Shown: positions 35,213 through 44,264 of the stretch, piece after piece
Layout: every line of letters begins with the position of its first letter
Numbering within the stretch: the first letter of the stretch is position 1
Source: CAYPAV01 sp964408805
GTDB taxonomy: Bacteria > Pseudomonadota > Alphaproteobacteria > UBA8366
Direction: 5' to 3'
NCBI GenBank assembly: GCA_964408805.1
Contig: CAYPAV010000022.1
Span: 17,292 to 81,291, forward strand
DNA length: 64,000 nt
The notes under the pieces: generated by a model
What the model was told of the DNA's origin: nothing
The model's input: only the letters and a program-made list of their open reading frames with translations
The model's database searches: none
Position numbers and translations under genes: made by a program

Positions 35213-37380
35213 GCGACTCTAAGGATCGAGTCCGTGCCGCCAAGCACCTGCTGGAAGACGGCGATGCCAAGGGCGCCCTGGATACTCTTGGCGTGCTCGC
35301 CGACGGCGAGGCGACGGCGGCGATGCTGGCCGGCGTGGCGGCGGAGCGCCTTGAAGACCGGGCAGCCGCCATTCGTTATTTTTCACGAGCCGCGGCGCTT
35401 GATCCAACACGCGTCGAGGCGCCGCTCAATCTCGGCATTTGTCTCCGTGCCATGGGCCAAGACGAGATGGCGGCGGCGGCATTCGATCAAGCGCTAGAGA
35501 TCGATCCCGGTCATGCCGCCGCGCGCTTCGCCCGGGCCAATCTCCATCTCGCCAGCGGTGATTGGGCCGAGGCCGCCGACACGTTCGAGATGATCTTGGC
35601 GGCCGAGCCGGACCACCTCGGCGCCGCCAATAATCTTGGTCTCGCGCGCCGGCAGCTTGGACAAATCAAGGCGGCCATCGCCGCCTTTGAAAGCGTGCTG
35701 GCGCGCGACTCCGGGAACGTCGATGCGGAGGTCAATTTGGGGGCGCTGCGGGCCGAGGAGGGCAATTTCGATACGGCGATCGAGCACTATCGCCGAGTTC
35801 TCGAAATTGCGCCGGAACACGGCGAAGCCGCGAATAATCTTGGTGTCGCCCTTCTCGACAAAGGTCGTGCCGGGGAAGCTGTGACGGTTCTGGAAGCCGC
35901 TGTGGCGGGTGGCGCGGCCGGACCCGAGACTCGTGCCAATCTGGGGAATGCGCTGGCTAAGATGGGCGATGTCGAGGGGGCCACCGCCGCCTATGACGCG
36001 GCATTGGCGCTTCGGCCGGATGCTGGCATTCGCGTCCGCAAGGCAATGCTGCTGCCGGTCGTGGTCGACTCCGCGGGCGATTATGACGCGGCGCGCCGAG
36101 ACTTCGAGGCAGGGCTCGATAATTTATTGGCTTCGCCGCCTGAACTTTCCGATCCCTATGTCGAGGTCGGTGCGACGACGTTTAATCTCTCCTATCACGA
36201 TGCCAGCAACCGCGATCTCATGAAGAAGATCGCGGTGTTTTATTGCGCGGCGTGTCCCGCTCTTCTCGAAACGGCACCCCATTGCTTGCCCAATGCTGAG
36301 CGTGCAAACGGAAAGGTTCGGATCGGTTTCGTCTCGCGCTATCTCCGGACCCATTCGATCGGCCGATGTTTCGAGGGCGTGATACGAAAGCCGGGGCGCG
36401 ACGATGTCGGAATCACGGTCTTCACCTTCGATCCGCGTCCGGACCCGCTCTGGGATCGGATCGCGGCCGATGTCGACCGGACGGTATTGTTGCCGTCCAG
36501 GTTGGCCGAGGCCCGCCGCCTGATCGCGGCGGAGGCGCTCGACGTCTTGATCTATACCGATATCGGGATGGAGCCGCTGACCTATTTCCTCTCTTTCGCA
36601 AGGCTTGCACCGGTGCAATGCGTGACCTGGGGCCATCCGGAATCCCCGGAGACGCCGGGGCTCGACTACTTTCTGAGCGGGGAGGCCATGGAGGGTGAGG
36701 AAGCACCCGCGCATTATGGCGAGCGGCTCGTTCAGCTGCCCGGGCCCCCACTTTTATATGACCGGCCAGCCGTTCCCGAAACGCTCAAGCCCCGTGCCGC
36801 CTTCGATCTTCCGGATTCGGGCGCGTTGTATTTTTGCGCCCAGACCTTGATCAAGGTCCATCCCGAGATGGATTCGCTATTCAGCGAAATTCTCACGCGC
36901 GATCGAACGGGAACGCTGGTGTTTCTGGAGGGGTATGTGCCGGAACTCGCGGCGCGTCTTCGAGATCGGTTCGCCGCGACGATGCCCAAGCTGATCGATC
37001 GAATACGATTCCTGCCGGCCCTGAGCCACATGGATTACATGAATGTCTTGGCCTTGGCGGATGTTTCGCTCGACACGCGTCCCTTCGGCGGCGGCAATAC
37101 GAGTTGGCAGGCGATTGCCTGCGGAACGCCGGTCGTCACCTGGCCGAGCCCCTATTTGCGCGGCCGATTCGCGCTGGCGCTGTACCAATTGATGGGTCTC
37201 CATGACCTTATCGCGACGGATGGCGCGGAATTCGTCGACCTCGCGGTTCGGTACGGAATCGATCCCGATTTCCGAGACGCAACGAACCGGCGGGTCGCCG
37301 CCGGAGAGTCGCTCATCTTTGCCGATAGAGTCTCGGTCGATGCGTTCTATGACTTCGTGGTGAAAGCCGCCCGGAGCTAA
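35209..37380 (+). CDS. TPR-OGT-like glycosyltransferase (second)
   Basis: A 723-residue paralogue of the upstream gene, with the same layout: TPRs over roughly residues 1-290, then the OGT-type catalytic half. Matching motifs are VQCVTWGHPE near residue 468, QTLIKVHPEMD near 550 and GGGNTSWQAIACG near 626. The ATG overlaps the upstream TGA (ATGA), so the two are translated together. It converges with wbqC with a four-base overlap. Tandem paralogues may add different sugars or target different flagellins. Confidence 0.88.
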   Translation: MSDSKDRVRAAKHLLEDGDAKGALDTLGVLADGEATAAMLAGVAAERLEDRAAAIRYFSRAAALDPTRVEAPLNLGICLRAMGQDEMAAAAFDQALEIDPGHAAARFARANLHLASGDWAEAADTFEMILAAEPDHLGAANNLGLARRQLGQIKAAIAAFESVLARDSGNVDAEVNLGALRAEEGNFDTAIEHYRRVLEIAPEHGEAANNLGVALLDKGRAGEAVTVLEAAVAGGAAGPETRANLGNALAKMGDVEGATAAYDAALALRPDAGIRVRKAMLLPVVVDSAGDYDAARRDFEAGLDNLLASPPELSDPYVEVGATTFNLSYHDASNRDLMKKIAVFYCAACPALLETAPHCLPNAERANGKVRIGFVSRYLRTHSIGRCFEGVIRKPGRDDVGITVFTFDPRPDPLWDRIAADVDRTVLLPSRLAEARRLIAAEALDVLIYTDIGMEPLTYFLSFARLAPVQCVTWGHPESPETPGLDYFLSGEAMEGEEAPAHYGERLVQLPGPPLLYDRPAVPETLKPRAAFDLPDSGALYFCAQTLIKVHPEMDSLFSEILTRDRTGTLVFLEGYVPELAARLRDRFAATMPKLIDRIRFLPALSHMDYMNVLALADVSLDTRPFGGGNTSWQAIACGTPVVTWPSPYLRGRFALALYQLMGLHDLIATDGAEFVDLAVRYGIDPDFRDATNRRVAAGESLIFADRVSVDAFYDFVVKAARS

Positions 37381-38027
37381 GCCTGGGCGTGGATTTCCCG
37401 CGCGATTTGGTGCGCCGGTTCGGTGAGAAGTCGATGCAGAATACTCCAACGGGATCCCCGCCACTCCTCGAAAAACGACAGCTCGATAGCGCGATGCCGA
37501 AACGCTTCCGGTTGATAGAGGCGGCGGCCGCCGGCGAGGTTTATATAGCGCGTGGCCTGAACCTGGCGGAGGACCTCTAGTACCCGGTCCTGGCCACTGA
37601 AGGTATCGGGTACCCGCAAAGTGCTGGTTCGCAGGATATTGACGGGCAATCGGAGCTCTTGGCAAACAAGGCCGAGGAGCCGGGTCAAATAATCGACGAC
37701 GTCGCCTTCGGGCGCCAGCATGGTATCGAAGATGGGATGGCTGGCTTCGCGGAGGCTGGGAATGCCACGGCATCGATTGGCCAGCGCCGTCTCGGCCGAG
37801 GGCGCAAAGGCGAGATCGTCGATTCTGATCGCCATCGGCCGCTTCGCCAACGGCAAGGTGAGCCATTTGGCGGCGCCGGTATAGCCCGGAAGCTGGTTGC
37901 GATGGACCCAGCCTCGGCGCGGAAACTGCACGCAGTCGAACAGGCAGACGAGATCGGCTTCCGCGAATAGGCGGAAATAACCCGCATAGGGCAGAAAATA
38001 CGGCTGCATGACGGCGACGGTCGTCAT
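37377..38027 (-). CDS. WbqC family protein
   Basis: A 216-residue WbqC-like protein. The N-terminus (VAVMQPYFLPYAGYFRLF), DCVQFPRRGWVHRNQL and YINLAGGRRLY are diagnostic. The family occurs in O-antigen and flagellar glycan gene clusters, and the reaction is not established. Its 3' end overlaps the second OGT gene by four bases, convergently. Confidence 0.87.
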   Translation of the reverse strand: MTTVAVMQPYFLPYAGYFRLFAEADLVCLFDCVQFPRRGWVHRNQLPGYTGAAKWLTLPLAKRPMAIRIDDLAFAPSAETALANRCRGIPSLREASHPIFDTMLAPEGDVVDYLTRLLGLVCQELRLPVNILRTSTLRVPDTFSGQDRVLEVLRQVQATRYINLAGGRRLYQPEAFRHRAIELSFFEEWRGSRWSILHRLLTEPAHQIAREIHAQA

Positions 38028-38148
38028 TGGATTGTCCGATGGTGAATTATCTCGCGGTGTGAAGTTTAGCGCCTGCAGGCCGAAGAACCCAACCGTTCCA
38101 CCGCTTCGCGTATTGACCTCCAGCTTCCCGCGCGGGAGGCTTCCGATT

Positions 38149-39831
38149 ATGTCGGCTGTCGTTCAAGACCTCATGCGCCGCGCTTTGGCGCTCCATCAAG
38201 CTGGCGAATATGTCGCCGCAAAAAAGCTATACCGGGATGTCGTGGCGCTTGATCCGAATCTCGGAGATGCATGGAACCTGTTGGGGTTGGTGGCACGCGA
38301 GGAAGGGGATGGTGCCGCTGCGGCACGGCATATAGAGCGTGCGATCGAAATCTCGCCGGATTTCGCCGACTACCATGTGAATTTGGCGGTTGTGTTGCAG
38401 ACGCTTGGGCAGAGGGACCGGGCCGCCGAGGCCTGTCGACGGGCGATCGCCCTTGATCCCGAACTACCGGAAGCCCATTACAATTTGGCGACCACCTATC
38501 TCGCCCAAGGACGCTCGGACGAGGCCTTGGCCGGTTTCCGGGAGGCGGTGCAATTTCGCGCCGATTATCCCGAGGCGAACAACAATATCGGCCATATCCT
38601 CTTGGAACGAGGAGATGCAGCAGCGGCGTTGCCCTATTTCGAGCGTGCCGCCGAGGAGCGGTTTGCGCCGGCGCTCTCGAACATTTGTGGTGCGTTATCC
38701 ACGTTGGAACGACATGACGCGGCGATCGAAGCCGGTCGCGATGCCGTTGCCGCCGCGCCGGAAGATCCGGCGGCATTTTACAACCTGGCCAACGCGTATA
38801 ATGCGGCTGGTGATCCCGATACTGCCATCGAGTTGTACGAGACGGCCGTGACACTCGCGCCGGGTCATGTCGACGCGTGGTGCAATCTCGGTGTTGCTCA
38901 GCTTGCGAGGAATGCGCCCGCGGACGCCCTTCGCGCACTCGATCGGGCGCTCGCCATCGATCCCGATATACCCGATGCGAACTGGAACAAGGCGATGGTG
39001 CTTCTCCTGGTAGAGCGCTATGCCGAGGGATGGCAATTGTATGAATGGCGCTGGCGGGCGGTCGAATGGTTGGAGCGCCGATCCTTCGATGCGCCCGAAT
39101 GGCGCGGCGAACCGCTCGATGGTCGCACCATCCTTATCCATACTGAGCAAGGCTATGGCGACACGCTTCAGTTCGTTCGGCTGCTGACCCGGGTGGCGTC
39201 AGCCGGCGGGCGTATCATTCTTGCCTGTCAACCGCCCTTGAAACGGCTGCTGGGCGCGCTGCCCGCTGTCGCTGAGACCATCGGCTACGGCGAACCGGTT
39301 CCTCCTTTCGACTGTCATCTGCCGATCATGAGCCTGCCGCTGGTGCTCGGTCTGGACCAGCCGCCGGAGTCGCGGCCCTATCTGATGGCGCCAGCGCCAA
39401 GAAAGGACCGTCGTCTCGATGGCGACCAACCGAGGATCGGGTTCGTCTGGCGTGGTAGCCGGATCAACAAGCGCGGCATGTTCAGATCGTCCGCGCTCGC
39501 GGATTTCGCCCCTCTGGCTGCCCTCGCGGGGGCCAGATTCTTTAGCTTGCAGATCGATGCCGATGCGATCGAGAAAGCCGAATTGGCGCGTCTGAATGTG
39601 ACTGATTTGAGCGGGGATCTGGCTGATTTCGCCGATACGGCCGAATTCGTGGCACGGTTGGATCTCGTCGTTACCATCGACACGGCGATGGCGCATCTGG
39701 CGGGCGGCCTCGAAGTTCCGGTATGGGTTCTGTTGTCGTTTGCCGCCGATTGGCGCTGGCAACTGGACCGGGTCGATTCGCCCTGGTATCCGGCGATGCG
39801 CCTCTATCGGCAATCCGGGAGGGGCGATTGA
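38149..39831 (+). CDS. TPR glycosyltransferase, GT9-like, ends at an internal-looking TGA
   Basis: A 560-residue protein: TPR repeats at about residues 1-290, then a GT9/heptosyltransferase-like domain with IHTEQGYGDTLQFVRLL near 329 and TIDTAMAHLAGGLEVPVWVLL near 509. The layout recalls modular flagellin glycosyltransferases such as Caulobacter FlmG. The reading ends GRGD-TGA, exactly where the paralogue at 48781-50679 has RGDW; the frame stays open after the TGA for 30 residues. It has GGGAGG nine bases before ATG 38149. It may be truncated by a TGG-to-TGA change. Confidence 0.85.
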   Translation: MSAVVQDLMRRALALHQAGEYVAAKKLYRDVVALDPNLGDAWNLLGLVAREEGDGAAAARHIERAIEISPDFADYHVNLAVVLQTLGQRDRAAEACRRAIALDPELPEAHYNLATTYLAQGRSDEALAGFREAVQFRADYPEANNNIGHILLERGDAAAALPYFERAAEERFAPALSNICGALSTLERHDAAIEAGRDAVAAAPEDPAAFYNLANAYNAAGDPDTAIELYETAVTLAPGHVDAWCNLGVAQLARNAPADALRALDRALAIDPDIPDANWNKAMVLLLVERYAEGWQLYEWRWRAVEWLERRSFDAPEWRGEPLDGRTILIHTEQGYGDTLQFVRLLTRVASAGGRIILACQPPLKRLLGALPAVAETIGYGEPVPPFDCHLPIMSLPLVLGLDQPPESRPYLMAPAPRKDRRLDGDQPRIGFVWRGSRINKRGMFRSSALADFAPLAALAGARFFSLQIDADAIEKAELARLNVTDLSGDLADFADTAEFVARLDLVVTIDTAMAHLAGGLEVPVWVLLSFAADWRWQLDRVDSPWYPAMRLYRQSGRGD

Positions 39832-39924
39832 GGCGAACTGGTGAGCCGCGTCGCGGTTGATCTGGCCGCGTTTATCGCGGCGCGCGGGAATGCTTCGGTG
39901 ACAGACGGGTCCTTGCCGGACTAG
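39829..39924 (+). other. In-frame extension after the TGA of the TPR glycosyltransferase
   Basis: After TGA 39829-39831 the same frame continues for 30 codons to TAG 39922-39924 (start GELVSRVAVDLAAFIAARG). This lines up with the C-terminal helix of the paralogue, which reads GDWRMLLEQVAAALDIW. The TGA therefore sits at a conserved Trp. Other genes here end in TGA normally, so TGA is not a general Trp codon. Confidence 0.65.
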
Positions 39925-39956
39925 GCTGTCCCCGAAGACCTTTGGAACAGGGTGAC

Positions 39957-41063
39957 ATGAGCAAAGGCGAACGGACGATAGCCTTGATGCGGCCGAAATT
40001 GCCCGATTCAGCGGCTCTGGCCCCCTATCTGAAGGAAATCGACGAAAATCGATGGTACAGCAATTTCGGACCGCTCGAGCGGCGCTTCGAAGCGCGTCTC
40101 GCGGAACATTTCGCTATCGGGGCCCGGGAACTCGTATGCGTCAGCAACGGAACCCAAGGCCTTATCGTCGCTTTGCAGTCGGTCACCCGGGCGCCCGTCG
40201 GATATTGCGTGATGCCCGCCTTTACCTTTGCCGCCACAGCCCATGCCGCGGTTGCTGCCGGCCTCGAGCCCTGGTTCGTCGATGTCGAAGCGGAGACTTG
40301 GACGCTAACGCCGGAGATGCTGCGGGAACAGCTCCCGCGACTGGACGAACCCGTGGCCGCGGTCATGCCGGTCGCTCCTTTCGGTGCCGCGCCCGATGTC
40401 GCGGGCTGGGACGCATTCTGCGAGGAAACCGGCATTCCCGTCGTGATCGATGCGGCGGCGAGTTTCGATACCGCGATCGCCGGGCATTCGCCCGTTATGA
40501 TCAGTCTTCATGCGACGAAAGCCCTCGGCATCGGCGAGGGGGGGATCGTTCTTTGCCGCCGGCCGGATGCCATCGAGCGCGCGCGCGCCGGGCGGAATTT
40601 CGGTTTCCGAGAGGAGCGCGTCTCGCTGGTTGCCGGAACCAACGCGAAACTGAGCGAATACGGTGCCGCGGTCGGCCTGGCGGCACTTGATATTTGGCCG
40701 GAAACACGAGCTCGTCTGGCCGCGGTTTCAGCGTGTTATCACGAATCTTTCGTGGGGCTCGAGGGTGTCGAATTCGCGCCCGCATTCGCGGGTGAAGGTA
40801 TCAGTTCGACCTGCAACGTAATCCTCGATTCTCCAATCGGGGACAAGGTGATCGCCGCTTTGGACGGTGCCGATATTGAATCGCGCCGATGGTGGAACCG
40901 GGGTTGCCACCGCGAACCGGTCTTTTTGGGCTGCCGCCGATCCGCGTTGCCGGTCTCCGAGGATTTGGCCGAACGGGTCGTCGGTTTGCCCTATCACGGT
41001 GGCCTTCGGGCAGCGGAAATCGAGCGAATCCGAGATGTTATGGATGCTGTGCCAACCGGGTAA
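39957..41063 (+). CDS. DegT/DnrJ/EryC1 family aminotransferase-like protein
   Basis: A 368-residue PLP-dependent sugar aminotransferase. The family segments VSNGTQGLIVAL (about 63), MPAFTFAATAHA (about 86) and VIDAAASFDT (about 164) are present. The Schiff-base lysine is K188 in SLHATKALGIGEGG. Such enzymes put an amino group on a nucleotide-linked keto sugar. With the acyltransferase and TPR glycosyltransferases, it points to an N-acetylated amino sugar on flagellin. Start 39957 was preferred to TTG 39942. The flagellin genes follow. Confidence 0.87.
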   Translation: MSKGERTIALMRPKLPDSAALAPYLKEIDENRWYSNFGPLERRFEARLAEHFAIGARELVCVSNGTQGLIVALQSVTRAPVGYCVMPAFTFAATAHAAVAAGLEPWFVDVEAETWTLTPEMLREQLPRLDEPVAAVMPVAPFGAAPDVAGWDAFCEETGIPVVIDAAASFDTAIAGHSPVMISLHATKALGIGEGGIVLCRRPDAIERARAGRNFGFREERVSLVAGTNAKLSEYGAAVGLAALDIWPETRARLAAVSACYHESFVGLEGVEFAPAFAGEGISSTCNVILDSPIGDKVIAALDGADIESRRWWNRGCHREPVFLGCRRSALPVSEDLAERVVGLPYHGGLRAAEIERIRDVMDAVPTG

Positions 41064-41179
41064 GAGTTTCCGGATTTGGCAATAGTTACCGGGTAATTCT
41101 TGTCTTTCAGCCATTGGAACAATTGCGCTCCAATAGAATTAACCATTAAATATCAATTAGTTCAGTAAAATTTAAAAGA

Positions 41180-41194
41180 TGGCACCGCCATTGC
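41180..41194 (+). promoter_or_regulatory. Sigma-54 promoter of flagellin 1
   Basis: The sequence TGGCAC-N5-TTGC is an exact match to the -24/-12 consensus, 110 bases before the flagellin start. It lies in a 240-base gene-free spacer (41064-41303), which also has a TTAACCAT-like stretch near 41143. Late flagellar genes in alphaproteobacteria are typically sigma-54 and FlbD dependent. No activator site was assigned. Confidence 0.85.
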
Positions 41195-41303
41195 CCCTAA
41201 TGGATTCGAAATACCGCGTCCAGAGTGGGAGTGTGCCAAGGAATGATCCCCGCAACCGACGTTAAGTGCCAAGTAGCCAAACTAGCCGGAAAGGAGTTGG
41301 CAA

Positions 41304-42131
41304 ATGGCGGACAAAGTTAGTTTGAGCCAGGCGGTTCGCGGCAATCTCTTATCATTGCAGCGAACGTCATCGCTCATCGATCAGACGAACTCGCGTCTTT
41401 CGACGGGTTTGAAAGTGAATTCAGCGGTGGATGACGCGAGCGCGTTCTTCACATCTCGGGCACTGGAAAACCGAGCCAACGATCTCGTCGAATTGAAGAG
41501 CGGTATCGATCTCGCGATCAGCACCATTCAGGCGGGCCTCGACGGTATCGAGGCGATCACCGACCTGGTCGATCAGGCCAAGGGCCTCGCCAGCAACGCC
41601 AAGGCCACCGGCGATACCAACGAACGCTCGACCCTCGCGGTTCAGTTCAACGAGCTTTTGACGCAGATAGATGCGCTGGCGAACGACGCGACGTTCAATG
41701 GGAGCAATCTCATTAAGGCGACGCCCGATAATCTCGAGGTCATATTCAACGAGAACAACACCAGCAACCTCACGATCACCGGGCTCGATACGACGACCGC
41801 GTCTACAGGCATCAATCTCTCTGTTGCGGCGAATAATTTCGGCTTGAACGCCAATGTCGATACGGCTTTGACGGCGATTTCGAGCGCCCTGGTTACCTTG
41901 CGCGGCAACGCCTCGACCATGGGTTCGAGCAACACGATCCTGAGCACGCGCTTGGAGTTCACTCAAAATTTGGTGAATACGCTGGAAGACGGTGCGGGCA
42001 AGTTGACCCTGGCCGATCTCAACGAGGAAAGCGCCAATCTGCTGGCCCTTCAAATTCGTCAGCAATTGGGCACCAACTCGCTGGCCCTTGCAGCGCAGAG
42101 CGAGCGGTCGATCCTCAGCCTCTTCGGATAG
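41304..42131 (+). CDS. Flagellin (first of tandem pair)
   Basis: A 275-residue short flagellin. The N-terminal half (LSQAVRGNLLSLQRTSSLI ... LSTGLKVNSAVDDASAFF) and the C-terminal coiled region ending ALAAQSERSILSLFG are typical of filament proteins lacking a large central domain. No Cys is present. It has AAAGGAG seven bases upstream and a sigma-54 promoter. A closely similar gene follows 300 bases downstream. The short, Ser/Thr-rich centre offers many sites for glycosylation by the neighbouring transferases. Secreted through the flagellar export path. Confidence 0.95.
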   Translation: MADKVSLSQAVRGNLLSLQRTSSLIDQTNSRLSTGLKVNSAVDDASAFFTSRALENRANDLVELKSGIDLAISTIQAGLDGIEAITDLVDQAKGLASNAKATGDTNERSTLAVQFNELLTQIDALANDATFNGSNLIKATPDNLEVIFNENNTSNLTITGLDTTTASTGINLSVAANNFGLNANVDTALTAISSALVTLRGNASTMGSSNTILSTRLEFTQNLVNTLEDGAGKLTLADLNEESANLLALQIRQQLGTNSLALAAQSERSILSLFG

Positions 42132-42180
42132 GTTTCGCGAGGCGCGCGCATTCCGGCAGGTCGCGCCAACTGGAACGTTT

Positions 42181-42227
42181 TTGCCGCCGCCCGGGCAGAT
42201 TTTGCCCGGCGCGGTCGGCAAATATTT
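42181..42227 (+). terminator. Hairpin terminator after flagellin 1
   Basis: An inner stem CCGGGCA/TGCCCGG (42191-42209) inside an outer TTGCCG/CGGCAA pair is followed by a short AT-rich tail (ATATTT). It starts 50 bases after the flagellin stop and lies in the same 300-base spacer as the next promoter. Confidence 0.65.
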
Positions 42228-42304
42228 CCCATCCGGCAATTTTCGACCAGTCGAAATACCGCCAACGGCGGATTAAGCCCCAAAATCCCTGACATTTTCG
42301 AAAT

Positions 42305-42319
42305 TGGCACACCCGTTGC
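42305..42319 (+). promoter_or_regulatory. Sigma-54 promoter of flagellin 2
   Basis: TGGCAC-N5-TTGC again matches the -24/-12 consensus exactly, 113 bases before ATG 42432. The near-identical distance to the start in both flagellin genes suggests duplicated promoter-gene units that can be controlled separately. Confidence 0.85.
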
Positions 42320-42431
42320 GCCTAATCCGGGCGGTCGTCGTTCCGTCGATAGAATGTCAACGGGCTTCGACCATAAACCAACGACCGCAGAAAGCGGTTG
42401 TTACCATGTGTCCTAGAATAGGAGCAATGAC

Positions 42432-43259
42432 ATGGCGGAAGCTGTCAATCTAACACAGACGGTTCGTTCGAACCTTCTGACACTCCAGAAAACCTCCGGA
42501 CTTATCGCCAGGACGCAGACGCGTCTGTCGACTGGTTTGAAGGTCAACAACGCGATCGACGATGCCGCGGCGTTCTTTACCGCCAAGGCGTTGAGCAACG
42601 CAGGCAACGATTTGGCCGGACTGAAGTCCAGTATCGATCTGGCCATCAGTACGATTCAGGCGGCCATCGACGGTATCGATGCCATCACCGAACTGGTCAA
42701 CCAGGCAAAGGGTCTGGCCAGTAACGCGAAGGCGACGGGTGATACCAACGAGCGCTCGACCCTGGCGGTGCAGTTCAACGAACTGTTGTCGCAGATCGAC
42801 ACCCTTGCCAAAGATGCGAGTTTCAACGGCACCAACCTTCTGAAGGCGACGCCCGACAACCTCGCGGTGGAGTTCAACAGCGACAATACCAGTAACCTGA
42901 CGATCACCGGCCTCGACTCGACGACGGCGTCGACCGGTATCAACATCGGTGTCGCGGCCAACAACTTCGGTCTCAGTGCCAATGTCGATACGGCGTTGAC
43001 CGCGATCTCGAGTGCGCTTTCGACTCTGCGGTCGAACGCTTCGACGTTGGGTTCGAACAACACCATCTTGTCGACGAGACTTGAATTCACACAGAAACTC
43101 GTCACCACCCTCGAAGGCGGTTCCGGCAAACTCACGCTGGCCGACCTTAACGAGGAAAGTGCAAACCTGCTGGCTCTCCAAACCCGTCAGCAGCTGGGTA
43201 TTAACTCCCTGGCCCTCGCCGCGCAGAGCGAGCGGTCAATTCTGGCGCTCTTCGGTTAA
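42432..43259 (+). CDS. Flagellin (second of tandem pair)
   Basis: A 275-residue flagellin very similar to the first, with identical length and the same ends (LTQTVRSNLLTLQKTSGLI ... ALAAQSERSILALFG). Differences are spread through the sequence, so the copies are paralogues rather than a recent exact repeat. AGGAG lies just upstream of the ATG. It has its own sigma-54 promoter and a strong terminator, so it is a single-gene unit. flbT and flaF follow. Confidence 0.95.
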   Translation: MAEAVNLTQTVRSNLLTLQKTSGLIARTQTRLSTGLKVNNAIDDAAAFFTAKALSNAGNDLAGLKSSIDLAISTIQAAIDGIDAITELVNQAKGLASNAKATGDTNERSTLAVQFNELLSQIDTLAKDASFNGTNLLKATPDNLAVEFNSDNTSNLTITGLDSTTASTGINIGVAANNFGLSANVDTALTAISSALSTLRSNASTLGSNNTILSTRLEFTQKLVTTLEGGSGKLTLADLNEESANLLALQTRQQLGINSLALAAQSERSILALFG

Positions 43260-43286
43260 TACCCAATCGGGTTCATTCGGACCCAA

Positions 43287-43318
43287 GGCGGGGGCCAATC
43301 GGCCCCCGCCTTTATTTT
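43287..43318 (+). terminator. Strong intrinsic terminator after flagellin 2
   Basis: A perfect 10-bp stem GGCGGGGGCC/GGCCCCCGCC with an AATC loop is followed directly by TTTATTTT. It lies 27 bases after the flagellin stop and separates the flagellin transcript from flbT. Confidence 0.92.
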
Positions 43319-43438
43319 GGGGATCGTAATATATCGCCCTTGGCGCAAGGCCGTGATATATAGGGTCTATGTTAGTGATCGCCAATTTTGGCGGCTCGTT
43401 CGCGCCAGTATTCCCCTCCAGTCACGCGGTCGAAGATC

Positions 43439-43831
43439 ATGCCACTTAAACTTATCCTCAAGCCGGGCGAGAAGGTCATCATCAACCAGGCCGTGGTGTT
43501 GAACGGCGGCGAGAAGACCGAACTTGTCCTGCAAAACAAGGCCAGCGTGATGCGCGAGCGCGACATCATGACTGAGACGGGCGCCGACAGTCCTGCGAAG
43601 AACATATATTTTGCGGTTCAGATGATGTATATGTTTCCCGAAAAGGAACGGCATTATCAAGAAAGATTTAACGAAATGGTAAAGGATTTCATTCAAGCTG
43701 TACCTAGTTCGACTCCAATAATACTTGATGTTGGAAGAAAAGTTATTGAAGGTAATCTTTACAGCGCCATGAAAGAATGCAAGAAATTGATGAAATACGA
43801 GGCGGAGGTGCTGAAGCATGTCACCGAGTAG
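43439..43831 (+). CDS. flbT: Flagellar biosynthesis repressor FlbT
   Basis: A 130-residue FlbT protein, which in Caulobacter binds flagellin mRNA and limits its translation. It opens MPLKLILKPGEKVIINQAVV as expected. Codons from about 43600 to 43790 are markedly AT-rich (ATA, AGA, TTA), unlike the start and the neighbouring genes, yet the protein sequence stays in family. The last 14 bases overlap the flaF start, so the two are coupled. Confidence 0.92.
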   Translation: MPLKLILKPGEKVIINQAVVLNGGEKTELVLQNKASVMRERDIMTETGADSPAKNIYFAVQMMYMFPEKERHYQERFNEMVKDFIQAVPSSTPIILDVGRKVIEGNLYSAMKECKKLMKYEAEVLKHVTE

Positions 43832-44252
43832 CGACCCTTATCGCACGTCGATGAAGCTGGGCGCCGAGGCGCGCCAGACCGAAGCACGCGCGTTGATGGA
43901 GACTGCTCGGGCACTATCGGACGCACAGGCGAATTTTGAGGATTTGGACGGTTATCGCTCCGCGCTCCGTCTCAACTGGCGTCTGTGGACGATCTTTCAG
44001 TCGGACGTGTCCTCGGCAGAGAGTCCGCTGCCGGAAGAGATCAAGACGAACATCTTGAATTTGAGCGTTTTCGTCGATAAGCACACGGTCGACGCTTTGG
44101 CCAACCCGGAGGCGCGAAAATTGAAGGTGCTGGTCGACATCAACCGGAATATCGCAAGCGGGTTGATGACGAGCCCGCAAGGTACCGAGCCAAGCGAACC
44201 GCCGCCGCCGTCACCGGGTCAATCGTCGGGCGGTGGTGATATCGTCGCTTGA
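43818..44252 (+). CDS. flaF: Flagellar biosynthesis regulator FlaF
   Basis: A 144-residue FlaF protein, which in Caulobacter works with FlbT to match flagellin synthesis to assembly. Segments RSALRLNWRLWTIFQ and NLSVFVDKHTVDAL are typical; a Pro/Ser-rich tail extends the C-terminus. ATG 43818 overlaps the flbT 3' end. It converges with a methyltransferase gene. Confidence 0.92.
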   Translation: MSPSSDPYRTSMKLGAEARQTEARALMETARALSDAQANFEDLDGYRSALRLNWRLWTIFQSDVSSAESPLPEEIKTNILNLSVFVDKHTVDALANPEARKLKVLVDINRNIASGLMTSPQGTEPSEPPPPSPGQSSGGGDIVA

Positions 44253-44264
44253 CGCTCGTTCGGT

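Noticed and set aside
39829..39831. TGA decoded as Trp (alternative genetic code)
   Set aside because: Many intact genes in the window, including the ArgE-neighbour M23 gene and mmgE-linked genes, end in TGA at natural C-termini, so a general recoding is unlikely.
41139..41157. CtrA-like TTAACCAT site upstream of flagellin 1
   Set aside because: The spacing does not match the full TTAA-N7-TTAA consensus and AT-rich spacers give such half sites by chance.
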